Notes: generated by a model from the letters alone, not told the origin. A DNA stretch of 19,407 nucleotides from an uncultured Bacteroidales bacterium (GCA_937896505.1 CALBNP010000199.1:1-19407); one strand, 5' to 3'. Counted from the stretch's first letter, positions 8,228 through 15,883 are shown. A program made the numbers and translations.

Positions 8228-8257
8228 TGTTTCATTTCGAAAAAAATCGTACTTTTG
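8228..8257 (+). promoter_or_regulatory. Promoter for the thrS-infC-rpmI-rplT operon
   Basis: TACTTTTG at 8250-8257 followed by C is a good -7 box. The -33 region (TGTTT at 8228-8232) is only a weak match. A start of transcription near 8264 would lie upstream of both candidate ThrS start codons (8272 and 8284). It excludes the longer open frame reaching back to 8167. The promoter is divergent from that of the C10 protease gene. Confidence 0.5.
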
Positions 8258-8283
8258 CAGCCGTTTTCAAAATGGGTAATTCT

Positions 8284-10224
8284 ATGATTAACATAACCTT
8301 CCCTGACCAGAGTGTCAGACAGTATGAAGCCGGCGTTTCGCCGTTGGATATCGCCAAGAGCATTAGCGAAGGCTTGGCTCGTAACGTGTTGGCTGCCAAA
8401 GTGAATGGCAAGATGTGGGATGCTACCCGCGCCATCGGCGAAGATGCTGAAATCCAACTTTTCACTTGGGATGATCCCGAAGGTAAAGCCGCCATGTGGC
8501 ACTCGTCAGCCCACTTGATGGCCGCTGCCATCGAGCAATTATATAAAGGTGTGAAGTTCGGTATCGGTCCGGCCATCGACAATGGTTTCTATTATGACAT
8601 CGATACGGGCGACATTACCCTTACCGAAGCCGACCTTGTCAACATCGAGAAGAAGATGCTTGAACTGGCTCGCCAAAAGCAAGTCTTCGAGCGCGTCGAT
8701 GTATGCAAGGCCGATGCTCTGAAGCATTTCCAGGATAAAGGCGATGAATATAAGGTTGAGTTGATCAGCGAACTGGAAGACGGTACCATCACCTATTACA
8801 AGAATGGTGAGTTTACCGACCTCTGCCGTGGTCCACACATCCCGAACACGAGTTTCATCAAGGCCGTGAAGCTGACCTCGTTGGCTGGCGCTTACTGGCG
8901 TGGCGATGAGAAGCGCAAGCAGCTGACTCGCGTTTACGGTATCACCTTCCCGAAGCAGAAGGAACTGGACGAATATCTCGTTCTCCTCGAAGAAGCCAAG
9001 AAACGTGACCACCGCAAGCTTGGCCGTGAACTTGAACTCTTCATGTTCAACGACTTAGTGGGTAAAGGTCTCCCAATCTGGCTGCCAAAAGGCACTGCTC
9101 TGCGTCTGCGTCTGCAAGACTATCTGACAAAGATCCAGCAAGAATATGGCTACGAGCAAGTCATCACTCCACATATTGGTGGCAAGCAACTCTATGTGAC
9201 TTCGGGTCACTGGGACCACTATGGCGCCGACAGCTTCCGTCCTATCACCACTCCTGAAGAAGGTGAGGAATATCTGCTGAAGCCGATGAACTGCCCTCAC
9301 CACTGCCAGATCTTCAAGTGGAAACCTCGTTCATATAAAGATATGCCTGTCCGCATCGCTGAATTTGGTACGGTGTATCGTTACGAACAAAGCGGCGAAC
9401 TCCACGGCTTGACTCGCGTGCGCTCGTTCACTCAAGACGATGCTCACATCTTTTGCCGTCCCGACCAGGTGAAAGACGAGTTCATCCGCGTGATGGAAAT
9501 CATCGAAATCATCTTCAAGGCCCTTGATTTCAAGAACTTTGAAGCTCAAATATCGCTCCGCGACCCTAACGACCATGAGAAGTATGTAGGTGCGGATGAA
9601 AACTGGGCCAAGGCCGAAGCCGCCATCCAGGAGGCTTGCATCGAGAAAGGTCTGCCGGCTCATGTCGAATATGGCGAAGCTGCCTTCTACGGTCCTAAGC
9701 TCGACTTCATGGTGAAGGACGCCCTCGGCCGTAAGTGGCAACTCGGCACCATCCAAGTGGATTACAACCTGCCAGAACGTTTCGACCTTAGCTATATCGG
9801 TGCCGACAACGAAAAGCACCGTCCGGTGATGGTTCACCGCGCACCATTCGGTTCGATGGAGCGTTTTGTGGCCGTTCTGCTTGAGCACTGCGCTGGCGAA
9901 TTTCCGCTTTGGTTGGCTCCTGACCAGGTCATAATCCTCCCTGTGAGCGAAAAATACATGAATTTTGCACAAAATTTGCAATCGTATCTGAAAAAGTCCG
10001 ATATTCGCGCCCTCATTGACGAGCGTAACGAAAAGATCGGTCGTAAGATCCGCGATGCAGAAATGAAGAAATATCCTTACATGCTCATCGTCGGTGAAAA
10101 GGAAGAAGCTGAAAACAGCGTGTCAGTGCGTCGCCACGGTCAGGTTGACTTGGGCAGCATGAGCACCGAAGCCTTCGCCGAGATGATTGTAAAGCAAGTC
10201 AAAGAAGAACAGGAAAAGCGATAA
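8284..10224 (+). CDS. thrS: Threonine--tRNA ligase
   Basis: ThrRS joins threonine to tRNA-Thr in the cytoplasm. The ATG at 8284 gives 646 residues, close to E. coli ThrRS (642), and starts with MINITFPD as expected for the N-terminal TGS domain; an ATG 12 bases upstream (8272) is also possible. The open frame extends to 8167, but that would include the promoter. In 646-residue numbering, the editing domain has His73 and His77 (HSSAH), Cys181 and His185 (CRGPH). The class II catalytic core has the zinc ligands Cys337 (MNCPHHC), His388 (DDAHIF) and His518 (VHRAPFGS). Motif 2 is YRYEQSGELHGLTRVRSF, and motif 3 is HRAPFGSMERF. A C-terminal anticodon-binding domain covers about 545-646. It is the first gene of a translation operon; infC begins 38 bases later. 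Confidence 0.97.
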   Translation: MINITFPDQSVRQYEAGVSPLDIAKSISEGLARNVLAAKVNGKMWDATRAIGEDAEIQLFTWDDPEGKAAMWHSSAHLMAAAIEQLYKGVKFGIGPAIDNGFYYDIDTGDITLTEADLVNIEKKMLELARQKQVFERVDVCKADALKHFQDKGDEYKVELISELEDGTITYYKNGEFTDLCRGPHIPNTSFIKAVKLTSLAGAYWRGDEKRKQLTRVYGITFPKQKELDEYLVLLEEAKKRDHRKLGRELELFMFNDLVGKGLPIWLPKGTALRLRLQDYLTKIQQEYGYEQVITPHIGGKQLYVTSGHWDHYGADSFRPITTPEEGEEYLLKPMNCPHHCQIFKWKPRSYKDMPVRIAEFGTVYRYEQSGELHGLTRVRSFTQDDAHIFCRPDQVKDEFIRVMEIIEIIFKALDFKNFEAQISLRDPNDHEKYVGADENWAKAEAAIQEACIEKGLPAHVEYGEAAFYGPKLDFMVKDALGRKWQLGTIQVDYNLPERFDLSYIGADNEKHRPVMVHRAPFGSMERFVAVLLEHCAGEFPLWLAPDQVIILPVSEKYMNFAQNLQSYLKKSDIRALIDERNEKIGRKIRDAEMKKYPYMLIVGEKEEAENSVSVRRHGQVDLGSMSTEAFAEMIVKQVKEEQEKR

Positions 10225-10248
10225 GAATCGCACATTATTAATTAATAT

Positions 10249-10253
10249 AGGAG
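10249..10253 (+). promoter_or_regulatory. Strong Shine-Dalgarno sequence deciding the infC start
   Basis: AGGAG lies 9 bases before the ATA at 10263, a favourable spacing. Bacteroidota mRNAs usually lack such sequences, and none of the other genes in this window has a comparable one. It supports initiation at the non-AUG codon ATA. Confidence 0.55.
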
Positions 10254-10262
10254 ACTAAAACT

Positions 10263-10832
10263 ATAGCACAGATTCCGCAAAAGCCTAGGCCTCAGCAAAA
10301 GCCTAGCAAAGACAAAGACGAAGCGCAACATCGCATCAACGAGCAAATCAAGGCTCCGATGGTGAGATTGGTGGGCGAAGGTGTTGAAAACAACATTTAT
10401 CCTATCAAGGAAGCATTGAGAATCGTTGAAGAACTCGGTGTAGACTTGGTGGAAATCAATGCCGATGCCAACCCTCCGGTTTGCAAGGCTATGGACTACA
10501 AGAAGTTCGTCTTCGACCAGAAGAAGAAGCTGAAAGAGCAGAAGGCCAAAGCCGTCAAGGTCGTCGTGAAGGAAATCCGACTCGGACCCCAAACTGACGA
10601 ACATGACTTCGAATTCAAGCTTAACCACGCCAAGCGCTTCCTGCAAGAAGGCTCGAAGGTGAAGGTGGAAGTATTCTTCAAAGGTCGTTCAATCGTCTAT
10701 AAGGACCAAGGCGAGATTATGCTGCTGAAGTTCGCTCAAGAGCTCGAAGAATTAGGTAAGGTGGAAGCCATGCCAAAACTCGAAGGCAAGCGAATGATGA
10801 TGGTGATAGCTCCTAAATCGACTAAGAAATAA
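10263..10832 (+). CDS. infC: Translation initiation factor IF-3, predicted non-AUG (ATA) start
   Basis: IF3 binds the 30S subunit, blocks premature joining of the 50S, and checks the start codon and initiator tRNA. The first in-frame ATG (10359) would give 157 residues and remove the conserved N-terminal HRINEQIKAP segment, which begins upstream at about 10335. Between the in-frame TAG at 10248 and that ATG there is no ATG, GTG or TTG. The candidates are ATA at 10263, ATT at 10272 and later ATC codons. ATA sits 9 bases after AGGAG and gives 189 residues. Non-AUG starts for infC are known from E. coli (AUU), where they allow IF3 to repress its own synthesis. The N-domain covers about residues 25-100. 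The C-domain carries GPQTDEHDF and VFFKGRSIVYKDQGE. The short N-terminal tail is rich in Gln, Lys and Pro. Confidence 0.9.
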   Translation: MAQIPQKPRPQQKPSKDKDEAQHRINEQIKAPMVRLVGEGVENNIYPIKEALRIVEELGVDLVEINADANPPVCKAMDYKKFVFDQKKKLKEQKAKAVKVVVKEIRLGPQTDEHDFEFKLNHAKRFLQEGSKVKVEVFFKGRSIVYKDQGEIMLLKFAQELEELGKVEAMPKLEGKRMMMVIAPKSTKK

Positions 10833-10867
10833 CTCATTTTTAAATAATTAAATTAAAATTTTTCACA

Positions 10868-11062
10868 ATGCCAAAAATGAAGTCAAATTCCGGCGCCAAA
10901 AAACGTTTCCAATTGACGGGTTCCGGTAAACTGAAGAGGAAGCATGCTTATCATGGCCACATCCTGACCAAGAAAAGCCAGAAGAGAAAACGTAACCTTG
11001 ACCACACCGCCATCGTAGAGAAGGCTGACGAAAAGGTTCTGAAACAAATGCTTCAACTGTAA
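10868..11062 (+). CDS. rpmI: 50S ribosomal protein bL35
   Basis: This very basic 64-residue protein is a complete bL35 of the large ribosomal subunit. It shows the family start MPKMKSNSGAKKRF and the KLKRKHAYHGHILTKKSQKRKR core. It lies 35 bases after infC and ahead of rplT in the order conserved across bacteria. No Shine-Dalgarno sequence precedes the ATG; the spacer is AT-rich. Confidence 0.97.
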   Translation: MPKMKSNSGAKKRFQLTGSGKLKRKHAYHGHILTKKSQKRKRNLDHTAIVEKADEKVLKQMLQL

Positions 11063-11070
11063 TTAACACA

Positions 11071-11145
11071 ATGTTTAACTTTGTCTCAGCAGAAAAGTTC
11101 TCGAAAAGGAGCGAGGCGCTGGACGAAAAACGAATTAGAAAATGA
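11071..11145 (+). other. Possible 24-codon leader ORF overlapping the rplT start
   Basis: An ATG at 11071, 8 bases after the rpmI stop, opens a frame of 24 codons. The peptide begins MFNFVSAEKF and ends EKRIRK, and the frame closes with TGA at 11143-11145. That stop overlaps the rplT ATG (11142-11144) as ATGA, the typical geometry for translational coupling. The peptide is charged and basic towards its end. I know no family for it and it may be chance. A minor hairpin (AGCG, 3-base loop, CGCT at 11110-11120) lies inside it. Confidence 0.35.
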
Positions 11146-11486
11146 CAAGATCAGTCAATGCAGTGGCTTCAAGAGCCAGACGCAAGAAAATCCTGAAGAA
11201 GACCAAAGGTCAGTTCAGCACGAGAAAGAACGTGTGGACTGTGGCGAAGAACTCTTACGAAAAGGGTCAAACTTATGCTTATCGCGACAGAAGAAACAAG
11301 AAACGCGAATTCCGCGCTCTTTGGATTGTCCGTATCAATGCAGCCGTCCGCGAATACGATATGTCGTATAGCGTATTCATGGATAAGCTGAACAAGGCAG
11401 GCATCGACATCAACCGCAAGGTGTTGGCCGACCTCGCCCTGAACAATCCAGAAGCTTTCAAGGCTATCGTCGAAAAGGTGAAATAA
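11142..11486 (+). CDS. rplT: 50S ribosomal protein bL20
   Basis: The 114-residue product is bL20, an early-assembly protein of the 50S subunit that binds 23S rRNA. It starts MTRSVNAVASRARRKKILK, followed by GQFSTRKNVWTVAKN, the YAYRDRRNKKREFRALWI segment, and the C-terminal domain KAGIDINRKVLADLA. Length is normal for the family. In other bacteria bL20 represses its own operon by binding the mRNA. Here the 79-base gap from rpmI is long enough to hold such a site and also contains a short ORF coupled to the start. An intrinsic terminator follows 27 bases after the stop. Confidence 0.97.
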   Translation: MTRSVNAVASRARRKKILKKTKGQFSTRKNVWTVAKNSYEKGQTYAYRDRRNKKREFRALWIVRINAAVREYDMSYSVFMDKLNKAGIDINRKVLADLALNNPEAFKAIVEKVK

Positions 11487-11513
11487 GCCGTTTCTTGCAA
11501 CGATAACAGGATT

Positions 11514-11548
11514 GAGAACGCTGCCAACGGGTAGCGTTCTCTTTTTTT
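11514..11548 (+). terminator. Intrinsic terminator of the thrS-infC-rpmI-rplT operon
   Basis: GAGAACGCT (11514-11522) pairs perfectly with AGCGTTCTC (11533-11541) around a 10-base loop that may add two more C-G pairs. Seven T residues follow directly (11542-11548). Confidence 0.9.
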
Positions 11549-11551
11549 GTG

Positions 11552-11559
11552 TACTTTTG
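11552..11559 (+). promoter_or_regulatory. Probable -7 promoter box for uvrB-recQ
   Basis: TACTTTTG followed by C matches TAnnTTTG and lies 28 bases before the uvrB ATG at 11588. The -33 position would fall inside the 3' arm of the terminator hairpin (about 11530-11536), where no clear TTG is present. The promoter rules out the GTG at 11549 as the uvrB start. Confidence 0.45.
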
Positions 11560-11587
11560 CAACACTGAAAAAAGATTTGTCCATCTC

Positions 11588-13603
11588 ATGAATTTCAAGT
11601 TAGTCTCTGATTTTCAACCTACGGGCGACCAGCCAGAAGCCATCCGTCAACTCGTTGAGGGTATCAATCGAGGTGACCGTGCCCAGACTTTGCTCGGCGT
11701 TACCGGTTCGGGAAAAACCTTCACCATCGCCAATGTGCTTGCACAGTTGAACCGCCCGGCTTTGATTTTGAGTCACAACAAGACTTTGGCGGCCCAACTT
11801 TATGGCGAGTTTAAGCAGTTCTTCCCAGAAAATGCGGTGGAATATTTCGTTTCGTACTATGACTACTATCAGCCTGAAGCCTTTATCCCCGCCACCAACA
11901 CCTATATCGAGAAAGACTTGGCCATCAATATGGATATCGACAAGATGCGTCTTGCCGCTACCACTGCCTTGATGTCGGGCCGCCGCGATATTATTGTGGT
12001 TTCGTCGGTGTCGTGCCTCTTCGGACTTGGCAACCCCGTTGACTTTACCAATAACTTGATTTACCTTAAAAGGGGACAAAAGGCGAGTCGGGATGATGTC
12101 GCTAAGACTTTGGTGAGCGCGCTCTATACACGCAATGAGATTGAATTCATTCAAGGCCGTTTCCGCATTAAAGGGGAGACCATGGATGTGTTCCCTGCCT
12201 ATGCCGACTATGCCTATCGCATCGTGTTTTGGGATGACGAAATTGATAGTCTGGAAAGCTTTGAACCTACCACGGGCCGACGTATCGAGGAACTGGAGGA
12301 ACTGACCATTTTCCCTGCCAACATCTTTGTTACCTCGAAGGAAAAGATGGATTCGGCCATCGTTGAGATTCAAGACGATATGTTTAAGCAAGCGGAGTAT
12401 TTCCGTGAGATTGGCAAGTCGTTGGAAGCCAAGCGTTTGGAAGACAGAGTGAATTATGATATTGAGATGATGAAGGAACTGGGTTATTGCTCGGGCATTG
12501 AGAATTACTCGCGCTATTTCGATGGACGTAGTCCCGGGACGCGTCCCTTCTGTCTTCTTGATTTCTTTCCTGACGATTTCATTACCGTCATTGATGAAAG
12601 CCACGTCACAGTGCCGCAAATCCGTGGCATGCACGGCGGCGACCGCTCGCGCAAGCAGACTTTGGTGGAATACGGTTTCCGCTTGCCGTCGGCTTTGGAT
12701 AATCGTCCGCTGCAATTTGATGAATACGAATCGCTTACGGGACAGACAATTTACGTTAGTGCCACACCTGCCGATTACGAGATGCAGCAATGCGAAGGCG
12801 TTTATGTCGAACAGCTTATCCGTCCAACAGGTTTGCTTGACCCTGTTATCGAGGTGAGACCTAGCCTGAACCAGGTTGACGACCTGATTGACGAGATTCA
12901 CAAGGTGATTGCGAAAAACCAACGCGTGTTGGTCACCACGTTGACCAAACGCATGGCCGAGGAACTGAATACTTACTTTAACGGATTGAAAATCAAGACG
13001 AGATACATCCATTCCGATGTTGATACGATGGAGCGTGTGGAGATATTGCAGGGCTTGCGAATGGGTGATTTCGATGTGCTGGTGGGTGTCAATTTGTTGC
13101 GTGAAGGTTTGGATTTGCCAGAAGTCAGCCTCGTGGCTATCTTGGATGCCGATAAGGAAGGTTTCTTGCGTTCTGAACGCTCGTTGACACAAACTGCGGG
13201 CCGTGCTGCCCGAAATGCCGAGAGCAAGGTCATCATGTATGCCGATACCATTACGGACTCGATGCGAAAGACCATTGATGAAACGGCTCGCCGTAGGTCG
13301 AAGCAAATAGCTTATAATGAGGCTCATGGTATCGTGCCGAAGACTATTGTGAAGGCTATCGACAACTCGTTAGGGACTTTGAAGGGAAACAATACACTTG
13401 TAGAATATGGTACGGACGGCTTCCATCCTATAGTGGCGGCAGAAAGTATGACTAGGTTGCTCACTTCGAAAGAGTTGGATAAAGCCATTGCCGAGGCGAA
13501 GAAGAATATGGAAAAGGCCGTGAAGGAGATGGATTTCTTAAATGCGGCCAAATATCGCGACGAAATGGTTGCGCTGCAAGAACGTAAAAACAAAAAACAA
13601 TGA
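11588..13603 (+). CDS. uvrB: UvrABC system protein B (nucleotide excision repair)
   Basis: UvrB receives damaged DNA from UvrA, verifies the lesion with its beta-hairpin, and recruits UvrC for incision. Starting at the ATG at 11588 gives 671 residues, against 673 in E. coli; an in-frame GTG at 11549 would overlap the promoter. Walker A GVTGSGKT is at residues 37-44. The damage-probing hairpin with YYDYYQPEAF is at about 90-99. Walker B and DExH VIDESH is at 334-339. SATPADYE (391-398) and the motif VI QTAGRAARN (535-543) complete the helicase core, and a C-terminal UVR domain that binds UvrC lies at about 630-665. Its stop overlaps the recQ start by 4 bases. Confidence 0.97.
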   Translation: MNFKLVSDFQPTGDQPEAIRQLVEGINRGDRAQTLLGVTGSGKTFTIANVLAQLNRPALILSHNKTLAAQLYGEFKQFFPENAVEYFVSYYDYYQPEAFIPATNTYIEKDLAINMDIDKMRLAATTALMSGRRDIIVVSSVSCLFGLGNPVDFTNNLIYLKRGQKASRDDVAKTLVSALYTRNEIEFIQGRFRIKGETMDVFPAYADYAYRIVFWDDEIDSLESFEPTTGRRIEELEELTIFPANIFVTSKEKMDSAIVEIQDDMFKQAEYFREIGKSLEAKRLEDRVNYDIEMMKELGYCSGIENYSRYFDGRSPGTRPFCLLDFFPDDFITVIDESHVTVPQIRGMHGGDRSRKQTLVEYGFRLPSALDNRPLQFDEYESLTGQTIYVSATPADYEMQQCEGVYVEQLIRPTGLLDPVIEVRPSLNQVDDLIDEIHKVIAKNQRVLVTTLTKRMAEELNTYFNGLKIKTRYIHSDVDTMERVEILQGLRMGDFDVLVGVNLLREGLDLPEVSLVAILDADKEGFLRSERSLTQTAGRAARNAESKVIMYADTITDSMRKTIDETARRRSKQIAYNEAHGIVPKTIVKAIDNSLGTLKGNNTLVEYGTDGFHPIVAAESMTRLLTSKELDKAIAEAKKNMEKAVKEMDFLNAAKYRDEMVALQERKNKKQ

Positions 13604-15507
13604 GCGAGTTAACAAGGTCAGTGCTGAAGCGCTATTGGGGTTATCCCTCGTTTCGTCCCTTGCAGGAAGACATCGTCGATTCTGTGATGGGCGGACGCGA
13701 TACCTTGGCACTTCTGCCCACGGGCGGTGGCAAGAGCATTTGCTTTCAGGTGCCCGCCATGGCTATGGAAGGCATCTGCATCGTCATAACGCCACTCATC
13801 GCCTTGATGAAAGACCAAGTGGCGCATCTTGTCGAGAAGGGAATTCCTGCTTCAGCCATCTATTCGGGTATGCATCCCGACGAATTGGAGCTTGCTTATA
13901 ATCAGGCCGCTTACGGAAGACTCAAATTCCTTTATGTGTCGCCTGAACGCCTACAGACTGATGCCTTCATTGAGGCATTCAAGATGATGAATGTGTGCTT
14001 GTTAGCCGTTGACGAATCGCATTGCATCTCGCAATGGGGCTACGATTTTCGCCCACCGTATTTGAAGATTGCAGATATTCGTCCGTACAAACCTAAAACG
14101 CCGGTACTTGCACTAACGGCTACGGCTACAGCCAAAGTGGTTGATGACATTCAATTTCGTCTAGGTTTCAAGCAACGTAATGTGTTTCAAAGCAGTTTTG
14201 AACGCAAAAACGTGACTTATAATGTTATACATGAAGCTGACAAATACGGAATCATGTTGCGTAAGTTGCAAGCCATGCGTTCAGGGAGTGCTATCGTGTA
14301 TGTCCGCAACCGAAAACGCACGCAAGTGATTGCTGATTGGCTCAACTCGGTGGGTGTTTCCGCCACATTTTATCATGCGGGCCTTGATGCCACGACACGC
14401 GACCAAAGGCAAGACTTGTGGATGAAAGGAAGCGTGAAGGTGATTGCGGCTACCAATGCTTTCGGTATGGGTATCGACAAACCCGATGTTCGTCTTGTGA
14501 TTCACTTGGATTTGCCTGACAGCATTGAAGCGTATTTTCAGGAAGCGGGGCGTGCGGGTCGCGACTTGCAACCTGCCGAGGCTTTCTTGCTTGTTTCGGA
14601 GGCCGATGTCAAGAAATTGCACGAGAACTTACAGCAATCTTTTCCGCCATTAGAACGTATAAAACTGATATATACTGCATTGGGTAACTATTATCAGATT
14701 CCGGTGGGTGCGGGCAAAAACATGTCATATCCAATGGTGATGACTGATTTTGCGCAGTGTTACAATTTCTCGATTGTCGAGGTTTTCCATACACTCAAGT
14801 TGTTGGAGAAAGAGGGCATTCTCGCCATGTCTGATAGCTTCGACGAACCATCGAAAGTGATGGTGAAGTCGTCACGTGACGAGCTGTATGGATTTCAGGT
14901 CAATAATCCCCAGTTTGATACATTGGTGAAGTATATGCTTCGAAGTCTTCCGGGTCTGCTTATTGACTTTGTGAAGATTAACGAAGAAACCATTGCCCGT
15001 AAGACAGACCTTACTGTTGAGCAGGTCGTGAAGCAACTCAAGCAACTCAATGATTATCATTTCTTGTCTTATATTCCTAGAAATGCACAACCTCAAGTAC
15101 TTTTCCTTTCTGAATTTGTTGATACAAAGCACTTTAATTTGTCGAAAGACAATTATTATGACCGAAAGAGAGATGCTGAAGAACGCGTGAAAGCGGTTGA
15201 GGCTTTTGTGAAGAATGATGATGAGTGCCGTAGCGTGCAGCTTTTGCGTTATTTCAATGAAAAAACGAAACAGACTTGTGGGCGTTGCGATGTCTGCCAA
15301 AAGCATTTCTCACAACATAAAGTCGTTGAATATGAATCTGTCCAAGATGAACTAAAAAGCATCTTGAGTGAGAATATGATGAATGTTCAGGAAGTTCTTC
15401 AACAGTGCATCTATCGTGATGAGGAAATGGTGCTTGAATCGATTCGGCTCTTGGTGGATTCGGGTGAATTGCAGCTCTTGAAGGATGGAACTTTGAAGAA
15501 AAAATAG
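13600..15507 (+). CDS. recQ: ATP-dependent DNA helicase RecQ
   Basis: RecQ is a 3'-5' superfamily 2 helicase acting in recombination and fork repair. The 635-residue protein has Walker A PTGGGKS (40-46), DESH (138-141), the aromatic-rich loop SHCISQWGYDFRPPY (140-154), TATAT (173-177) and motif VI QEAGRAGRD (314-322). The four zinc-ligand cysteines are late: Cys543 in ECRSVQLLRYF, then Cys560, Cys563 and Cys566 in CGRCDVC. In E. coli the equivalent cluster directly follows the helicase core at about 380-403. About 200 residues that include probable winged-helix sequence come first here. I recall Bacteroidota RecQ proteins sharing this layout. A canonical HRDC domain is not evident. ATGA overlap with uvrB suggests translational coupling. 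Confidence 0.94.
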   Translation: MSELTRSVLKRYWGYPSFRPLQEDIVDSVMGGRDTLALLPTGGGKSICFQVPAMAMEGICIVITPLIALMKDQVAHLVEKGIPASAIYSGMHPDELELAYNQAAYGRLKFLYVSPERLQTDAFIEAFKMMNVCLLAVDESHCISQWGYDFRPPYLKIADIRPYKPKTPVLALTATATAKVVDDIQFRLGFKQRNVFQSSFERKNVTYNVIHEADKYGIMLRKLQAMRSGSAIVYVRNRKRTQVIADWLNSVGVSATFYHAGLDATTRDQRQDLWMKGSVKVIAATNAFGMGIDKPDVRLVIHLDLPDSIEAYFQEAGRAGRDLQPAEAFLLVSEADVKKLHENLQQSFPPLERIKLIYTALGNYYQIPVGAGKNMSYPMVMTDFAQCYNFSIVEVFHTLKLLEKEGILAMSDSFDEPSKVMVKSSRDELYGFQVNNPQFDTLVKYMLRSLPGLLIDFVKINEETIARKTDLTVEQVVKQLKQLNDYHFLSYIPRNAQPQVLFLSEFVDTKHFNLSKDNYYDRKRDAEERVKAVEAFVKNDDECRSVQLLRYFNEKTKQTCGRCDVCQKHFSQHKVVEYESVQDELKSILSENMMNVQEVLQQCIYRDEEMVLESIRLLVDSGELQLLKDGTLKKK

Positions 15508-15533
15508 AAAAAGCCGCCAATTGGCGGCTTTTT
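15508..15533. terminator. Bidirectional intrinsic terminator between recQ and the HU gene
   Basis: This is a perfect 26-base palindrome. The left arm is AAAAAGCCGCCAA (15508-15520) and the right arm TTGGCGGCTTTTT (15521-15533). On either strand it gives a GC-rich stem followed by a run of T. It can therefore end recQ transcription on the plus strand and HU transcription on the minus strand. Confidence 0.92.
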
Positions 15534-15555
15534 CGTTCAAATAATGTAGTTCTGA

Positions 15556-15822
15556 TTACTTTTTCAACATGTTTGAAGCAGCCTTGAACTTGACGACCTT
15601 CTTAGGGTTGATGGTGATGGTCTTGTTCGTGCGTGGGTTGCGGCCCTTTCTGGCAGGGCGGTTAACAACGCCCAGAGTGCCGAAGCCAACGAGGCCGACC
15701 TTGCCATCTTTCATGAGTTCTTCTTTGATAGCAGCCACCAAAGCGTCAACAGCTTTTCTGGCATCTACTTTTGTCATACCGGCTTTTTCAGCTACGGCAC
15801 TGATCAATTCAACTTTATTCAT
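15556..15822 (-). CDS. hup: HU-family DNA-binding protein
   Basis: The 88-residue product is a typical HU/IHF-family histone-like protein that bends DNA and organises the nucleoid as a dimer. It begins MNKVELISAVAEKAGMTK, followed by the VGFGTL turn (45-50) and the DNA-contacting arm RPARKGRNPRTNKTITI, with the intercalating proline at residue 63. Length and sequence are closer to HU than to IHF subunits. It is a single-gene unit with its own promoter upstream and the bidirectional terminator downstream. Confidence 0.95.
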   Translation of the reverse strand: MNKVELISAVAEKAGMTKVDARKAVDALVAAIKEELMKDGKVGLVGFGTLGVVNRPARKGRNPRTNKTITINPKKVVKFKAASNMLKK

Positions 15823-15855
15823 TTTGTAAGTATTTAAAGGTTAGACTTTCGCGGA

Positions 15856-15883
15856 CAAAATTAGACTTTTTTTTATTATGCAA
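15856..15883 (-). promoter_or_regulatory. Promoter for the HU gene
   Basis: On the minus strand, TTG (15883-15881) and TAATTTTG (15863-15856) are 17 bases apart within a very AT-rich stretch. The -7 box is a perfect TAnnTTTG match, and the ATG at 15822 lies 33 bases downstream. This fits a strongly expressed gene. Confidence 0.6.

Noticed and set aside
8167..8283. 39-residue N-terminal extension of ThrS in the same open frame
   Set aside because: It would include the -7 box at 8250-8257. The shorter 646-residue form matches the family length and starts at the TGS domain.
11110..11120. Small hairpin AGCG-AGG-CGCT before rplT as a bL20 regulatory element
   Set aside because: A 4-base-pair stem is too short to mean anything without comparative support.
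11549..11587. 13-residue N-terminal extension of UvrB from a GTG
   Set aside because: It overlaps the TACTTTTG promoter box. The ATG at 11588 gives the normal UvrB length and N-terminus.
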